Shown here one piece after another: positions 13,154 to 22,378 of a stretch of 64,000 bases of DNA. This DNA is from Halorubrum trapanicum (GTDB lineage: Archaea > Halobacteriota > Halobacteria > Halobacteriales > Haloferacaceae). Every line of letters begins with the position of its first letter. The first letter of the stretch is position 1. Made by a program: the position numbers and the translations under genes. The notes beneath the pieces are model-generated. The model saw only the letters and a list, made by a program, of their open reading frames with translations, was not told the origin of the DNA and did not search any database. Location: the NCBI RefSeq assembly GCF_002355655.1, contig NZ_AP017569.1:1-64000 (forward strand). Reading direction: 5' to 3'.

Positions 13154-14041
13154 ATGAGTCCGAAGCCAGCGGTGTCGCCGAAGGCGGGGCTGGCGGCCGC
13201 GGTCGTCGCGGTGAGCGCGGGCGCGATCCTCGTCCGCCTGAGCGACGCGCCGAGCTCGGTCGCCGCGTTCTACCGGGTGCTGTTCACGACCCTGCCGCTG
13301 GCCGCGATAGCGGCGTGGCGGTACCGCGGAGAGTTCGCGCGGATCCGGTCTCGCGACCTCGCGTTCGCGGTGCTGTCCGGGGTCGCGCTCGCGGTCCACT
13401 TCGCGGCCTGGTTCGAGAGCCTCCGGTGGACGAGCGTCGCCGCGAGCGTGACCCTCGTTCAGGCGCAGCCGGTGTTCGTCTCGATCGGCGCGTGGCTGCT
13501 GTTGCGCGAGCGCGTCACGCGTCGGATGGCCGCGGGCATCGCGGTCGCCGTCGGCGGGATGGCATCGATGTCGCTCGGCGACTTCCTCGGCGGCGTGGCG
13601 GTCGGTCCCCGTCCGCTGTACGGCAACGCGCTGGCGCTCGCGGGCGCCGTCGCCGCCGCGGGCTACGTGCTGGCCGGTCGCTCGCTGCGGCAGCGCATCT
13701 CGCTGATACCCTACGTCACCGTCGTGTACGGCGTCTGCGTGGTCGTTCTGCTCGCGTTCGTCCTCGTCGCGGGACACCCACTCACGGGATATCCCGCCCG
13801 GGAGTGGCTCCTCTTCGCCGGGCTCGCGGTCGGGCCGGGGCTGCTCGGTCACACCGTCCTCAACTGGGCGCTCGCGCATCTCGAATCGAGCGTCGTCTCC
13901 GTCTCGCTGCTCGGCGAGCCGGTCGGTGCGACGCTGCTCGCGTTCGCCTTACTGTCGGAGACGCCGACGCCGGTGACGATCGCGGGCGGATGCGTCGTCC
14001 TCGCCGGTATCTACGTCACCGCGACGGCGGCTCGGACGTAG
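13154..14041 (+). CDS. DMT-family (EamA) transporter
   Basis: A 295-residue integral membrane protein with about ten hydrophobic segments arranged as two EamA repeats. The first carries AAVVAVSAGAILVRLSDAPSS and FYRVLFTTLPLAA; the second repeats the pattern after about residue 150 and includes LLGHTVLNWALAHLESSVVS and SLLGEPVGATLLA, typical of the family. It is a drug/metabolite exporter of unknown substrate in the cytoplasmic membrane. It stands alone, with its own start 126 bp from the divergent small gene. Confidence 0.85.
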   Translation: MSPKPAVSPKAGLAAAVVAVSAGAILVRLSDAPSSVAAFYRVLFTTLPLAAIAAWRYRGEFARIRSRDLAFAVLSGVALAVHFAAWFESLRWTSVAASVTLVQAQPVFVSIGAWLLLRERVTRRMAAGIAVAVGGMASMSLGDFLGGVAVGPRPLYGNALALAGAVAAAGYVLAGRSLRQRISLIPYVTVVYGVCVVVLLAFVLVAGHPLTGYPAREWLLFAGLAVGPGLLGHTVLNWALAHLESSVVSVSLLGEPVGATLLAFALLSETPTPVTIAGGCVVLAGIYVTATAART

Positions 14042-14101
14042 CGTTTTCAGCACCGATATTTTGGGGTGAACGTTGAAGCCACCCGAACGAGTGGACCGGG
14101 T

Positions 14102-15679
14102 ATGGACCGGCGAACGGTCGTCGCGTTCGTGGGCGAGGACCCGAGCGCGAGCGAACGCGTGTCCCGCGCGGTCGACGCCGTCTGGGGCGGCCCGAGCGGA
14201 CCGGAACTCCGCGCGTTCGTCCCGACGGATCTCGACGACGACCGCGGCGGCGAGGATCCGCTGAACGAGACGTGCGGCGTCGTCGTCACCGCCGCGGCCG
14301 CGACCGAGGATCGGGTGACGGAGCGGCTCGCGGCGCTCCCGTCGAACGTGCCGGTGATCGCGCTCGTCGAGGACGCGACGCCGACGGCGGTCAGAGCCCT
14401 GCTCGCGGCCGACGCAGACGACATAGTCGATGCCGGCGACTGGGGGTCCGATCCAGACGAGATCGACGCGACCCACCCGCTCGCCGAACGGCTCGCGAGC
14501 CGACTGGATCCCGACCGCGTCCGACTCGGCAGCGACGACGTCGCCCGTCTCTCCGAGGTGTTGCTCGACGCCGGAACGACGCTGATGAGTACCCGCACCG
14601 ACGAGGTCGGGACGAAGATCGAGTGGACGATGGAGAACGTCGGCGAACACGCCGGGCTCGATCGGATCGTCTGTTACCGGGAGGACGGCGGGCAGTTCGT
14701 CCCCGCGTACGGCTGGTGTCCCGACGGGTCCGAGCCGGAACCGCGACCGTTCGAGGAGTTCCCGGACCCCGAACAGCTGTCGACGTTCGGCAACGTCGCG
14801 CGCGGATCCGTCCCTGCCGGGAACGCGGACGGCGAGGGCGGCGAGGTCCGGGTCGCGGAATCGCCGGCGACGGTTCACGTCCCGCTCGTCGTCGACTGGG
14901 AACTGAGCGGGATCGTCGCGTTCGAGTCCGACGACCCCCGCGCCTGGACGGACGACGAGGTCGACCTGTACCGCACCCTCGGCGACCTGATCGCGCACAC
15001 GATCGCGCGCAACGACCGCCGAACGGCGCTCCGACGGCAGGCGGAACAGCTGGAACAGTTCAGCGCGGTCGTCTCACACGACCTGCGGAACCCCCTGAAC
15101 GTGATTTCGGGCTACCTGTCGCTCTCCGAGGACGAACTCTCCCCGTCGCGGTACGACGCCATGAGCGGCGCGGTCGACCGCATGGAGACGCTGATCGACG
15201 ACCTGCTCATGCTCGCGCGGCGAGGCGAGGCGATCGGCGAGACAGAGCCGGTCCCGATCGCGGCCGTCGCGGAGGAGGCGTGGGGGTCGGTCCGCGCGCC
15301 CGACGCGACGCTCACGATCGCCGACGAGGTCGGTCGCGTCGAGGCCGACCCGGGTCGGCTCCGGCAGGCGCTGGAGAACCTCTTCCGGAACGCGATCGAC
15401 CACGGCGGCCCGGAGGTCTCGATAGAGGTCGGCCCGCTCACCGCGGACGGCGGCGTCGGCGGGATGTACGTCGCGGACGACGGGCCCGGGATCCCGGTCG
15501 AACTCGCTGACACGGTGTTCGACTCGGGCGTCTCGTCGGCCGACAGTTCGGGGATCGGACTGGCGATCGTCGACCGGATCGTCGACGCGCACGAGTGGGA
15601 CATCGAGGCCCGAAACGACGACGGCGCCGTCTTCGAACTCACGTTCGGTGCGGACGCGACGCGGCTCGCGTCGCCGTAG
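14102..15679 (+). CDS. GAF-domain sensor histidine kinase
   Basis: A 525-residue cytoplasmic two-component kinase with no transmembrane segment. Residues 1-125 look like a degenerate receiver domain. A GAF-like sensor region spans about 145-300 and a HisKA domain follows with SHDLRNPLNV, phospho-acceptor His326. The HATPase domain has the N-box NLFRNAIDHG, G1 VADDGPGIP and G2 SGIGLAIV. The upstream ATG at 14066 is possible, but MDRRTVVAFVGEDPSASE fits the domain start better. There is no response regulator next door, as is common in haloarchaea; the signal and partner are unknown. Confidence 0.86.
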   Translation: MDRRTVVAFVGEDPSASERVSRAVDAVWGGPSGPELRAFVPTDLDDDRGGEDPLNETCGVVVTAAAATEDRVTERLAALPSNVPVIALVEDATPTAVRALLAADADDIVDAGDWGSDPDEIDATHPLAERLASRLDPDRVRLGSDDVARLSEVLLDAGTTLMSTRTDEVGTKIEWTMENVGEHAGLDRIVCYREDGGQFVPAYGWCPDGSEPEPRPFEEFPDPEQLSTFGNVARGSVPAGNADGEGGEVRVAESPATVHVPLVVDWELSGIVAFESDDPRAWTDDEVDLYRTLGDLIAHTIARNDRRTALRRQAEQLEQFSAVVSHDLRNPLNVISGYLSLSEDELSPSRYDAMSGAVDRMETLIDDLLMLARRGEAIGETEPVPIAAVAEEAWGSVRAPDATLTIADEVGRVEADPGRLRQALENLFRNAIDHGGPEVSIEVGPLTADGGVGGMYVADDGPGIPVELADTVFDSGVSSADSSGIGLAIVDRIVDAHEWDIEARNDDGAVFELTFGADATRLASP

Positions 15680-15712
15680 CGGTCCGGCACCGCGCACGTC
15701 CCCGCCGAGCCG

Positions 15713-16213
15713 TCAGTTTTCGGCGAACCGCTCGACCGTCCGTCGGTGCCGGTCGCGGAACATCCCCTCGAACCCGACCTTCGCCATTGGCCCGACCGCG
15801 TCGCCGAGAGGACCGAGCGGCAGCCGATAGGCGACCGTGTCGACGAGGAGGGTCTCGTCGCCGTCGGCGTAGAACGCGTGGGTGTGCTCCCACCGTCGGA
15901 ACGGACCGCCCTCCATCTCGTCGACGAACCGAGCGGAGCGCTCGGGCGGCGTCGCCCCGTCGGGGTCGCGCTCGACGATTCGCGAGGTCCACCGCTGACG
16001 CGGACCGGCCCCGAACGGCCGTATCGACATCGCGATCTCCGAACCGGCGACGAGGACCTCCGGGTCGGGCGACCCGTCCGGCCCTTCGACGCCATCCACG
16101 CGGAGCCGCATCCAGTCCGGAGTGAGCTCTCGCAGTCCGTCGACCGTGGAGTGAAACTCCCACACGTCTTCGATCGGGGCCGGCACCCGAGTCGTCCGCC
16201 TGTACGTCGGCAT
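15713..16213 (-). CDS. SRPBCC (START-like) family protein
   Basis: A 166-residue protein of the polyketide-cyclase/CoxG-like SRPBCC superfamily. The opening TYRRTTRVPAPIEDVWEFHSTVDGL and ELTPDWMRLRV, then RWTSRIVERDPD and FVDEMEGGPFRRWEHTHAF, match a hydrophobic-pocket helix-grip fold. These proteins bind lipids or small hydrophobic ligands, and no specific ligand is evident. It is convergent with the histidine kinase gene (33-bp gap) and divergent from the glycosylase gene. Confidence 0.78.
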   Translation of the reverse strand: MPTYRRTTRVPAPIEDVWEFHSTVDGLRELTPDWMRLRVDGVEGPDGSPDPEVLVAGSEIAMSIRPFGAGPRQRWTSRIVERDPDGATPPERSARFVDEMEGGPFRRWEHTHAFYADGDETLLVDTVAYRLPLGPLGDAVGPMAKVGFEGMFRDRHRRTVERFAEN

Positions 16214-16306
16214 ACATCGGATACGGGTCGCGCGGACAAAAACCCGTCCTCGGCGGCGGTTCGGGGACCGAAACCCGCATGCCTGCGCGCGCCCTGTCCG
16301 GAGACG

Positions 16307-17233
16307 ATGGAACGCGGGGCGATCGACGTCGGCGACCTGGCTGGACCGTTCGACCTACAGGCGACCCTCGAGAGCGGACAGAGCTACCTCTGGAACCGCG
16401 CGGACGGCGAGACGTACGCCAAGCTCCACGCGCACGGCGACGACGCGTGGTACGAGACGGTCGTCGACCCGATCCCCGGCGTGACCGAGGAGCGCGTCGC
16501 GGTCCGGGTCCGACAGGAGGGCGGCGTCCGCGACGGGACGCTCCGGTGGGAGGCGTCGACGGACGCCGAGCCGCTGTTGACGCACCTGCTCCGGCTCGAC
16601 GACGACCTCGACGCCATCCTGGCCGCAACCCCGGACCTCCCGCTCCTGGAACGCGCGTACGACGCCTACGAGGGGATGCGCCTGACCCGCGATCCCGTGT
16701 TCCCCTGCCTGATCTCGTTCATCTGCTCGGCGCAGATGCGCGTCGCGCGGATCCACGGAATGCAGCGGCGACTCCGGGAGACGTACGGCGACGCGGTCTC
16801 GCTCGGCGACGAGACGTATCGGGCCTTCCCGACGCCCGAGCAGTTGGCCGCGCGCACCGAGGACGAACTCCGCGACCTCTCCTTGGGCTACCGCGCGCCG
16901 TACGTCCGGCGGACCGCGGAGATGGTCGCGAGCGGCGAGGCGGACCCGCTGGAGGCGGCCGACCTCCCCTACGAGGAGGCCCGCGAGTCGCTCACGCGGT
17001 TCGTCGGCGTCGGGGACAAGGTCGCGGACTGCGTGCTGCTGTTCTCGCTGGGGTTCCTCGAAGCGGTGCCGCTCGACACTTGGATCCGCACCACCGTCGA
17101 GGAGTACTACCCCGACTGCGACCGCGGGAGCTACGCCGAGACCTCCCGGGCGATCCGCGAGCGGTTCGGCGGCGAGTTCGCCGGCTACGCGCAGACGTAC
17201 GTGTTCTACTACCTCCGCGCCGGCGGCGAGTGA
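16307..17233 (+). CDS. ogg: 8-oxoguanine DNA glycosylase / lyase (OGG1-type, HhH-GPD)
   Basis: A 308-residue base-excision repair enzyme. The N-terminal domain (DLQATLESGQSYLWNR) resembles the OGG N-terminal fold. The helix-hairpin-helix GVGDKVADCVLLFSLG carries the catalytic lysine Lys238, and PLDTWI carries the activating Asp257, matching the OGG1 pattern K...D. FICSAQMRVARIHGMQ matches the substrate-pocket helix. The frame extends far upstream, but only from METMERG-type residues at 16307 does it resemble the family. OGG1-like rather than AlkA-like is chosen because of the Lys. Confidence 0.85.
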   Translation: MERGAIDVGDLAGPFDLQATLESGQSYLWNRADGETYAKLHAHGDDAWYETVVDPIPGVTEERVAVRVRQEGGVRDGTLRWEASTDAEPLLTHLLRLDDDLDAILAATPDLPLLERAYDAYEGMRLTRDPVFPCLISFICSAQMRVARIHGMQRRLRETYGDAVSLGDETYRAFPTPEQLAARTEDELRDLSLGYRAPYVRRTAEMVASGEADPLEAADLPYEEARESLTRFVGVGDKVADCVLLFSLGFLEAVPLDTWIRTTVEEYYPDCDRGSYAETSRAIRERFGGEFAGYAQTYVFYYLRAGGE

Positions 17234-17324
17234 TCGGGGTCGAGACGGCCGGCTCTCGGCCCGCCGAGGCCGATCCGGTCGCGGCCGAAGTTTGATACTC
17301 GTTCGCGTGGTATCCGCACGCGTG

Positions 17325-17756
17325 ATGGACTGTCGAGTCGTCGTCGAGGCCGCGGTTCCGGTGTACGACGTGGAAACCGCCGACGAGGCGGTTCGGATCG
17401 CCATCTCGAAGACCGGGGAGATGCTCAATCCGGACCTCAACTACGTCGAGATCGACACCGGAACGCGGACGTCGCCGAGCGGCGAGCGGCTCGACCCGGC
17501 GTTCGTCGCGGCCGACGAGGCGCTCGTCGCCCTGGAGCTTCAGATGGACGTGTTCAACGTCGACCGCGACGAACACGCCAGCCGCGTCGCGCGCAAGGAG
17601 ATCGGCAAGCGCCTCCGAAACATCCCGCTGAAGGTGCTTTCTGTCACCGAGATCGACTCCGCGGAGAGCGACCGCACGGAGGGATCCGCGCCCCCGGAGG
17701 AGACGTCCGAGTCGGACGGCCTCGGGGACGACGCCGGAGACGGCACCGAGTACTGA
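17325..17756 (+). CDS. UPF0212 / DUF555 family protein
   Basis: A 143-residue conserved archaeal protein. MDCRVVVEAAVPVYDVETADEA, then AISKTGEMLNPDLNYVEI and ALVALELQMDVFNVDRDEHA, match the family core. The last 35 residues are an acidic, Ser/Glu-rich tail. Function is unknown in any organism as far as I know. An ATG 11 codons upstream is less likely because the family begins with MDC. It ends 63 bp before the convergent UPF0058 gene. Confidence 0.8.
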   Translation: MDCRVVVEAAVPVYDVETADEAVRIAISKTGEMLNPDLNYVEIDTGTRTSPSGERLDPAFVAADEALVALELQMDVFNVDRDEHASRVARKEIGKRLRNIPLKVLSVTEIDSAESDRTEGSAPPEETSESDGLGDDAGDGTEY

Positions 17757-17819
17757 GCGACGGTCGCGACGCTGGTCGACGATTGTGCGGTCGGCGAGGA
17801 GCAGCGCGCAGTAGACGTC

Positions 17820-18053
17820 TCAGTCGGCCGTCGGGGCCAGCGGCTCCGATTCGGACGACTCCATCGGCTCGGTGATTCCCTCAGTCAGCTTGAAAACGGC
17901 GGCTTTGTGGTCGGTCTTCGATTTGTGAATCGATGTCGGCTTCACGCCCAGTTCCTCGTAGGCTTCGAGGTCGACGTCGTCGTCCCAGAACTCGCACTGT
18001 TTTCGTACCTCCGCGAGGAGACCGTGAAGATGGATGAGCTCCTGCTTCTTCAT
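17820..18053 (-). CDS. UPF0058 family protein (copy 1)
   Basis: A 77-residue protein with the family core MKKQELIHLHGLLAEVRKQCEF and SIHKSKTDHKAAVFKLTEGI. It is mostly helical. A second member lies at 44159-44437, and the two share the HKSK.-HK motif but differ in the tail. A TATA box TAATATAA (minus strand, 18081-18088) lies about 30 bp upstream of the ATG. Function is unknown; the small size and charge suggest a nucleic-acid or protein-binding adaptor, which is speculation. Confidence 0.82.
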   Translation of the reverse strand: MKKQELIHLHGLLAEVRKQCEFWDDDVDLEAYEELGVKPTSIHKSKTDHKAAVFKLTEGITEPMESSESEPLAPTAD

Positions 18054-18294
18054 GAGTACCAGTCCTTTGCTACCGGAGGTTTATATTATTATCTTGAGTC
18101 GCGTTACCACACCGTTCGCGTATTTCGTGAGTAGCGGGGCGGAGAAGTGGGTTCTCGATAGATCGATCAGGATCGTTTTCTACCGTTCGCGGCGACATGC
18201 GAAGCGAACGAACGGCGTCACTACGCGGGTAGTGAGCGCTCGACCGAGAGGGAGATCCGACGGTCGGTTCGGCGGCGGCTGGCCCCGCCGCGCG

Positions 18295-18474
18295 TCACTG
18301 GAACTGCTTGACGGCCTCGAGGTCGCGTTCCGTTCGCATGAACTCGGTCAGGCGTCGCGTCGCGTGACACGCCGAACAGCTGAAGTTAGACCGAAGATCC
18401 TGAAGCTCGGCGGGATTGTCCTGCCACTCCTTGCCGCACTCCGGACAGACGAGTCTGACGAACGCGTCAACCAT
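18295..18474 (-). CDS. 59-residue zinc-ribbon protein
   Basis: A short gene easily missed because of its length. The translation begins MVDAFVRLVCPECGKEW and has two CxxC knuckles (Cys10/Cys13 and Cys33/Cys36, CSAC), giving a four-cysteine zinc ribbon, then a charged helix (MRTERDLEAVKQF). The knuckle spacing and the clean ATG and TGA make coding likely. It could be a nucleic-acid-binding or adaptor protein. It lies between the UPF0058 gene and a TFB gene on the same strand. Confidence 0.78.
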   Translation of the reverse strand: MVDAFVRLVCPECGKEWQDNPAELQDLRSNFSCSACHATRRLTEFMRTERDLEAVKQFQ

Positions 18475-18586
18475 GTCACCGTGTACAGCCGGCCGCGTTA
18501 AAAACGTAGGTGCCGACGGGGAGCGCCCGCCGAGGCGGGGACCGCGGTCGTCCAGTGTCCGGGTCGAATCGGTACGTGGTGGCGCC

Positions 18587-19645
18587 TCAGGCGCTCACGG
18601 TGCCGCTCGCCTCGAGCAGCTCCTTGTATCGGTTCCGGATGGTGACCTCCGAGACGTCGGCGACGTCGGACACCTGGCTCTGGGTCACCTTCTCGTTCGA
18701 CAGCAGCGCCGCGGCGTAGACGGCAGCGGCGGCGAGTCCGACGGGCGACTTCCCGCTGGTGATCCCCGCGCTCGCGGCGTCATCGAGCAGCTCGCGGGCG
18801 CGCCGCTCGGTCTCCTCCGAGAGGTCGAGCCGCGAGACGAACCGCGGGACGTAGCTCGTCGGGTCCGCCGGCTGGACGCGCAGTCCGAGCTCGCGGACGA
18901 CGTAGCGGTACGTCCGGGTGAGTTCCATCTTCTCCACCCGTGAGACCGCCGTGAACTCGTCGAGGCTCCGGGGGTTCCCCACCTGCCGGGCGGCGGCGTA
19001 CAGCGCCGCGGTCGCGACGCCCTCGATGGAGCGCCCGGGCAGGAGGTTCTCGCTCAGCGCGCGGCGGTAGATGACGGAGGCGGTCTCGCGGACGTTGTCG
19101 GGGAGGCCGAGCGCGCTGGCCATGCGGTCGATCTCGCCGAGCGCCTGCTTGAGGTTGCGCTCCTTGGAGTCTCGGGTGCGGAACCGCTCGTTCCACGTCC
19201 GCAGCCGCTGCATCCGGCGCCGCTGTCGCCCCGAGAGGGACTTGCCGTAGGCGTCTTTATCCTGCCAGCCGATGTTCGTCGAGAGCCCCTTGTCGTGCAT
19301 CATGTTCGTCGTCGGGGCGCCCACCCGAGATTTGCTGTCCCGCTCGTTCGAATTGAACGCCCGCCACTCCGGGCCGCGGTCGACCGAGTCCTCCTCGACG
19401 ACCAGCCCGCAGTCGCTACAGACCGTCTCGCCGTGTTCCGTGTCGGTCGCGAGTCGGCCGCCGCACTCGGGGCAGGTCGTGGTCCGCTCGCGCTCGCCCT
19501 CTGTGCGCTCCTCGACGCCCGCCGACTTCTCGTCGGTCCCGTCCGTCCTCGTTCGCGTCCGCTCGCCGTTCGCGGACGCGTCGTCCGGGTCCGCGAGTCG
19601 CTCTCGTTCCGTTCCGCCGTCGCTGTAGGTGTCTGTCTCTGTCAT
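18587..19645 (-). CDS. tfb: Transcription initiation factor IIB (TFB), long N-terminal form
   Basis: A 352-residue general factor bridging TBP and RNA polymerase. A 57-residue acidic, Arg/Thr-rich lead precedes the zinc ribbon (Cys58, 61, 76, 79). The B-finger follows with RGPEWRAFN. Two cyclin-like repeats contain [26 protein letters not shown] and SPVGLAAAAVYAAAL, and the end ([21 protein letters not shown]) is the BRE-reading helix-turn-helix. An in-frame start 27 codons upstream is unlikely. A TATA box CTTATATA (minus strand, 19729-19736) would give a leader of about 60 nt. A second TFB lies at 39793-40746. Confidence 0.95.
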   Translation of the reverse strand: MTETDTYSDGGTERERLADPDDASANGERTRTRTDGTDEKSAGVEERTEGERERTTTCPECGGRLATDTEHGETVCSDCGLVVEEDSVDRGPEWRAFNSNERDSKSRVGAPTTNMMHDKGLSTNIGWQDKDAYGKSLSGRQRRRMQRLRTWNERFRTRDSKERNLKQALGEIDRMASALGLPDNVRETASVIYRRALSENLLPGRSIEGVATAALYAAARQVGNPRSLDEFTAVSRVEKMELTRTYRYVVRELGLRVQPADPTSYVPRFVSRLDLSEETERRARELLDDAASAGITSGKSPVGLAAAAVYAAALLSNEKVTQSQVSDVADVSEVTIRNRYKELLEASGTVSA

Positions 19646-19929
19646 GGGCGTGGCTCCGACGATCCCCCGACGAAAATACAGCGAGGTCCACAATCGCCAG
19701 TCTGTTAACGTATTGTTAGTCGCCAAAGTATATAAGTCTGCCTATTTATTTGACCCCCGACAATAGCCAAAAACGCCTCGAAAGGCGTCAAAACGCCCGA
19801 TTCGACGAGAATATGGACTGCCCACGACAACGCGACCTCCGGCACACGAGACGGGCGGCCGTATAAATACTTCACTCTCGGATCGCCCCGACGGTGGGAC
19901 CGCTCGGAGAGCGGCGGGCTTCCTCCGAG

Positions 19930-20886
19930 CTATCGGCTCCGGCTCACCGGGAACGCGACGCGGTCCGGGTTGTCGTTGAACCGTTCGAGGATCCGCTCGT
20001 ACAGCCGGTTCTTCACGCGCTGGCCGCGGCGGGGGTGGGTGAGGTACCGGACGCGGAGTTCCACCCACGACTCCTCCTGTCGGACGTTGACGCTGGGCCC
20101 GTCGCGGACCTCCAGTTCGACCGGCGTCTCCGCGAGCGCCTCGCGGTAGGCGGCGATCCCCTCGGCCATCTCCCGGCCGACCAGGTCGGTCGCCTCCTCG
20201 ATCATCACCGAGCGCGCGAACTCCAGGTCGGTCTCGTAGGCGACTTGGACGGAGACCTCGTTCCAGACGTACGGCGACCCGCCGCCGCCGAAGTTGACGA
20301 CGTTCGACGAGAGGACGACGCTGTTCGGAACGGTGACCACCCGCCCGGAGGGTTGGTTCGTCGTCACCAGTTCGCCGTTGATCTCCCACAGCGTCGTCAC
20401 GAGGAAGTCGACCCCGATCACGTCGCCTTTCGCGTCGTCGATCTTGATCCGGTCGCCGACGCCGAACGGCTGTTTGACCGCGATGTACACCCACGCGATC
20501 AGCGATAAGAGCGGCTGCTGGAGCGCGAAGGTGATCGCGAACCCGATGACGCCGAGCGAGAAGAGGAGGCCGAGCCAGTTCTCCGTCGCCACGGCGAGCG
20601 TCGCCACGGTTCCGACGACGCCGAACGCCAGCCGGAGCAGGTTCCGGACGTTGTGCGCGCGGCGCTTGTTGGCCGACCGCGTCAACACCCGGACCGCGAG
20701 GAGATAGGACCCGTAGGTCAGCCCCGCGACGGCGACGACGAGCAGCGTCCGGCCGACGACGGTCGGCGCGGGGTACCCGCCGATCGACGGCCAGTTCGCG
20801 AGCGCGTCGGTCGTGCCGGCGACCGTTCCGGCGACCCCCGCCAGCAGTCCGACCGCGAGCGACGCGAGTCCGAGTGGGCGGCTCAC
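19930..20886 (-). CDS. mscS: Small-conductance mechanosensitive channel (MscS family)
   Basis: A 318-residue membrane protein that opens under membrane tension to release solutes on hypo-osmotic shock. Three to four transmembrane segments occupy residues 1-150. The pore-lining region FSLGVIGFAITFALQQPLLSLIAWVYI is followed by the beta domain KQPFGVGDRIKIDDAKGDVIGVDFLVTTL, characteristic of MscS. The start codon is GTG. The gene lies 94 bp after the co-directional amidase gene. Confidence 0.9.
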   Translation of the reverse strand: MSRPLGLASLAVGLLAGVAGTVAGTTDALANWPSIGGYPAPTVVGRTLLVVAVAGLTYGSYLLAVRVLTRSANKRRAHNVRNLLRLAFGVVGTVATLAVATENWLGLLFSLGVIGFAITFALQQPLLSLIAWVYIAVKQPFGVGDRIKIDDAKGDVIGVDFLVTTLWEINGELVTTNQPSGRVVTVPNSVVLSSNVVNFGGGGSPYVWNEVSVQVAYETDLEFARSVMIEEATDLVGREMAEGIAAYREALAETPVELEVRDGPSVNVRQEESWVELRVRYLTHPRRGQRVKNRLYERILERFNDNPDRVAFPVSRSR

Positions 20887-20980
20887 GCTCGTCGCTCGCG
20901 GCCGACCGGCAAAACGGTTGTGCCGTCGCCAACGCGGGCGCCTTCCTCACCGGTGGCCGCCACGCGCGTCCGGTAGACCG

Positions 20981-22291
20981 TCACTCGTCGTCCGCGACGC
21001 GCGCGAGCGCTCCGGCCAGGACCTCCGTCGCGGCGGCGCAGTCGCCCCAATCCGTCCACTCTCGGGGGTTGTGCGAGATCCCGTCGCGCGAGGGGGCGAA
21101 CAGCAGCGACGCGTCCGTGACGCGCGCGACCCGCATCGCGTCGTGGGCGGCGCCGGAGTGGAGGTCGATCGCCTCGCGCCCGGCGGCGTCGGCGGCGTCG
21201 TGCGCGGCCTCGCGCAGCCGGTCGCTCATCGGCGTCGGCGCCACGTCGAACGGCCGCTCGAACTCCGTCTCCACCCCACGCTCGCGCTCCAGCCGCTCCA
21301 GCGAGCCGCGCGCGGCGTCGACGATCGCCTCCATCGACGCGGCCTCGACGTCGCGAACGTCCACGCCGGCCTCGACGCGCCCGGGCACGACGTTCGTCGC
21401 GTTCGGTGCGACCGACAGCGACCCGACGGTGCCGACCGCCGAGGGCGACGAGGACTCGACGACCTCGTTCGCGGCGGCCTCGACGTCCAACACGAACTCG
21501 CTCGCGGCCGCGAGCGCGTCCGTCCGCTCGTCCATCGCGGTCGCGCCCGCGTGGTTCGCCTCGCCCTCGATCGCCGCCTCGCAGTGGGTGATCCCCGTGA
21601 TCGTCGTCACGACGCCGGCCGCCGCGCCCGCCGACTCCAGTTTCGTGTCCTGTTCGACGTGGAGCTCGTAGAACGCCGCCCACGACGCGGGATCCAGCGT
21701 CGTCGGGTCGCCGTCGGCGTCGGTCGGCGCGGTGGCGTCGACCGCGCTCCCGCCGCGGTAGCCGATCCGGTCGAGCGCCTCGCCGAGGGTCTCCCCCTCG
21801 CCGTTCGACAGCGCGAGCGCCTCGCCGAGCGCCAGCTCGCCGGTCGCGACGGTCGACCCCAGTAGCCCGTTGCCGAACGTGCCGCCCTCCTCCTCGGTGA
21901 AGCTGACGATGCCGACCGGGCGGTCCGGCTCCACGCCCTCGTCGCGCATCGCGCGGACCGCCTCCAGCGCCGCGTACACCCCGAGCGGACCGTCGAAGAT
22001 CCCGCCCTCGGGAACGCTGTCGAGGTGGCTCCCCGAGACGACCGGCGCGGCCTCCGGGTCGGCGCTCGCCGGCGTCCACGTCCCGAGGACGTTCCCGACG
22101 GCGTCGACCGTCACGTCGAGGCCGGCGTCGCGGAGTCGTTCGACCAGTCGGTCCCTCGCCCGTCGATTGGCCTCTGTCCCCGTCCGATTCGTTCGCGCGC
22201 GGGCCTCCGGATCGTCCGTCTCGACCCGACCGAACGCCGCGTTCGCCTCGATGTCCGCGCGGAGCCGGTCCGCGTCGACTGGGAGGTTCAT
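20981..22291 (-). CDS. M20-family amidase (Zn-dependent hydantoinase/N-carbamoylase type)
   Basis: A 436-residue metallohydrolase of the M20 AmaB/HyuC/allantoate-amidohydrolase subfamily. Metal ligands lie in GSHLDSVPEGGIFDGPLG (His, Asp), TEEEGGTFGNGLLGS (Glu) and ELHVEQ (His, Glu). The dimerisation insert contains EGEANHAGATAMDERTDAL, and the C-terminal metal site is in DLHSGAAHDAM. The enzyme removes a carbamoyl or ureido group from an amino acid or ureide; the natural substrate is unclear. No hydantoinase or allantoin genes lie nearby. Confidence 0.87.
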   Translation of the reverse strand: MNLPVDADRLRADIEANAAFGRVETDDPEARARTNRTGTEANRRARDRLVERLRDAGLDVTVDAVGNVLGTWTPASADPEAAPVVSGSHLDSVPEGGIFDGPLGVYAALEAVRAMRDEGVEPDRPVGIVSFTEEEGGTFGNGLLGSTVATGELALGEALALSNGEGETLGEALDRIGYRGGSAVDATAPTDADGDPTTLDPASWAAFYELHVEQDTKLESAGAAAGVVTTITGITHCEAAIEGEANHAGATAMDERTDALAAASEFVLDVEAAANEVVESSSPSAVGTVGSLSVAPNATNVVPGRVEAGVDVRDVEAASMEAIVDAARGSLERLERERGVETEFERPFDVAPTPMSDRLREAAHDAADAAGREAIDLHSGAAHDAMRVARVTDASLLFAPSRDGISHNPREWTDWGDCAAATEVLAGALARVADDE

Positions 22292-22378
22292 ACCGACTCC
22301 GGGTAGCGCGGGATCAAAACGGTTCGGTCTCCGGCGTGGATTCCCCGGGTCGCCCGGGGCAGTGCCCGCTCGGGTTCG

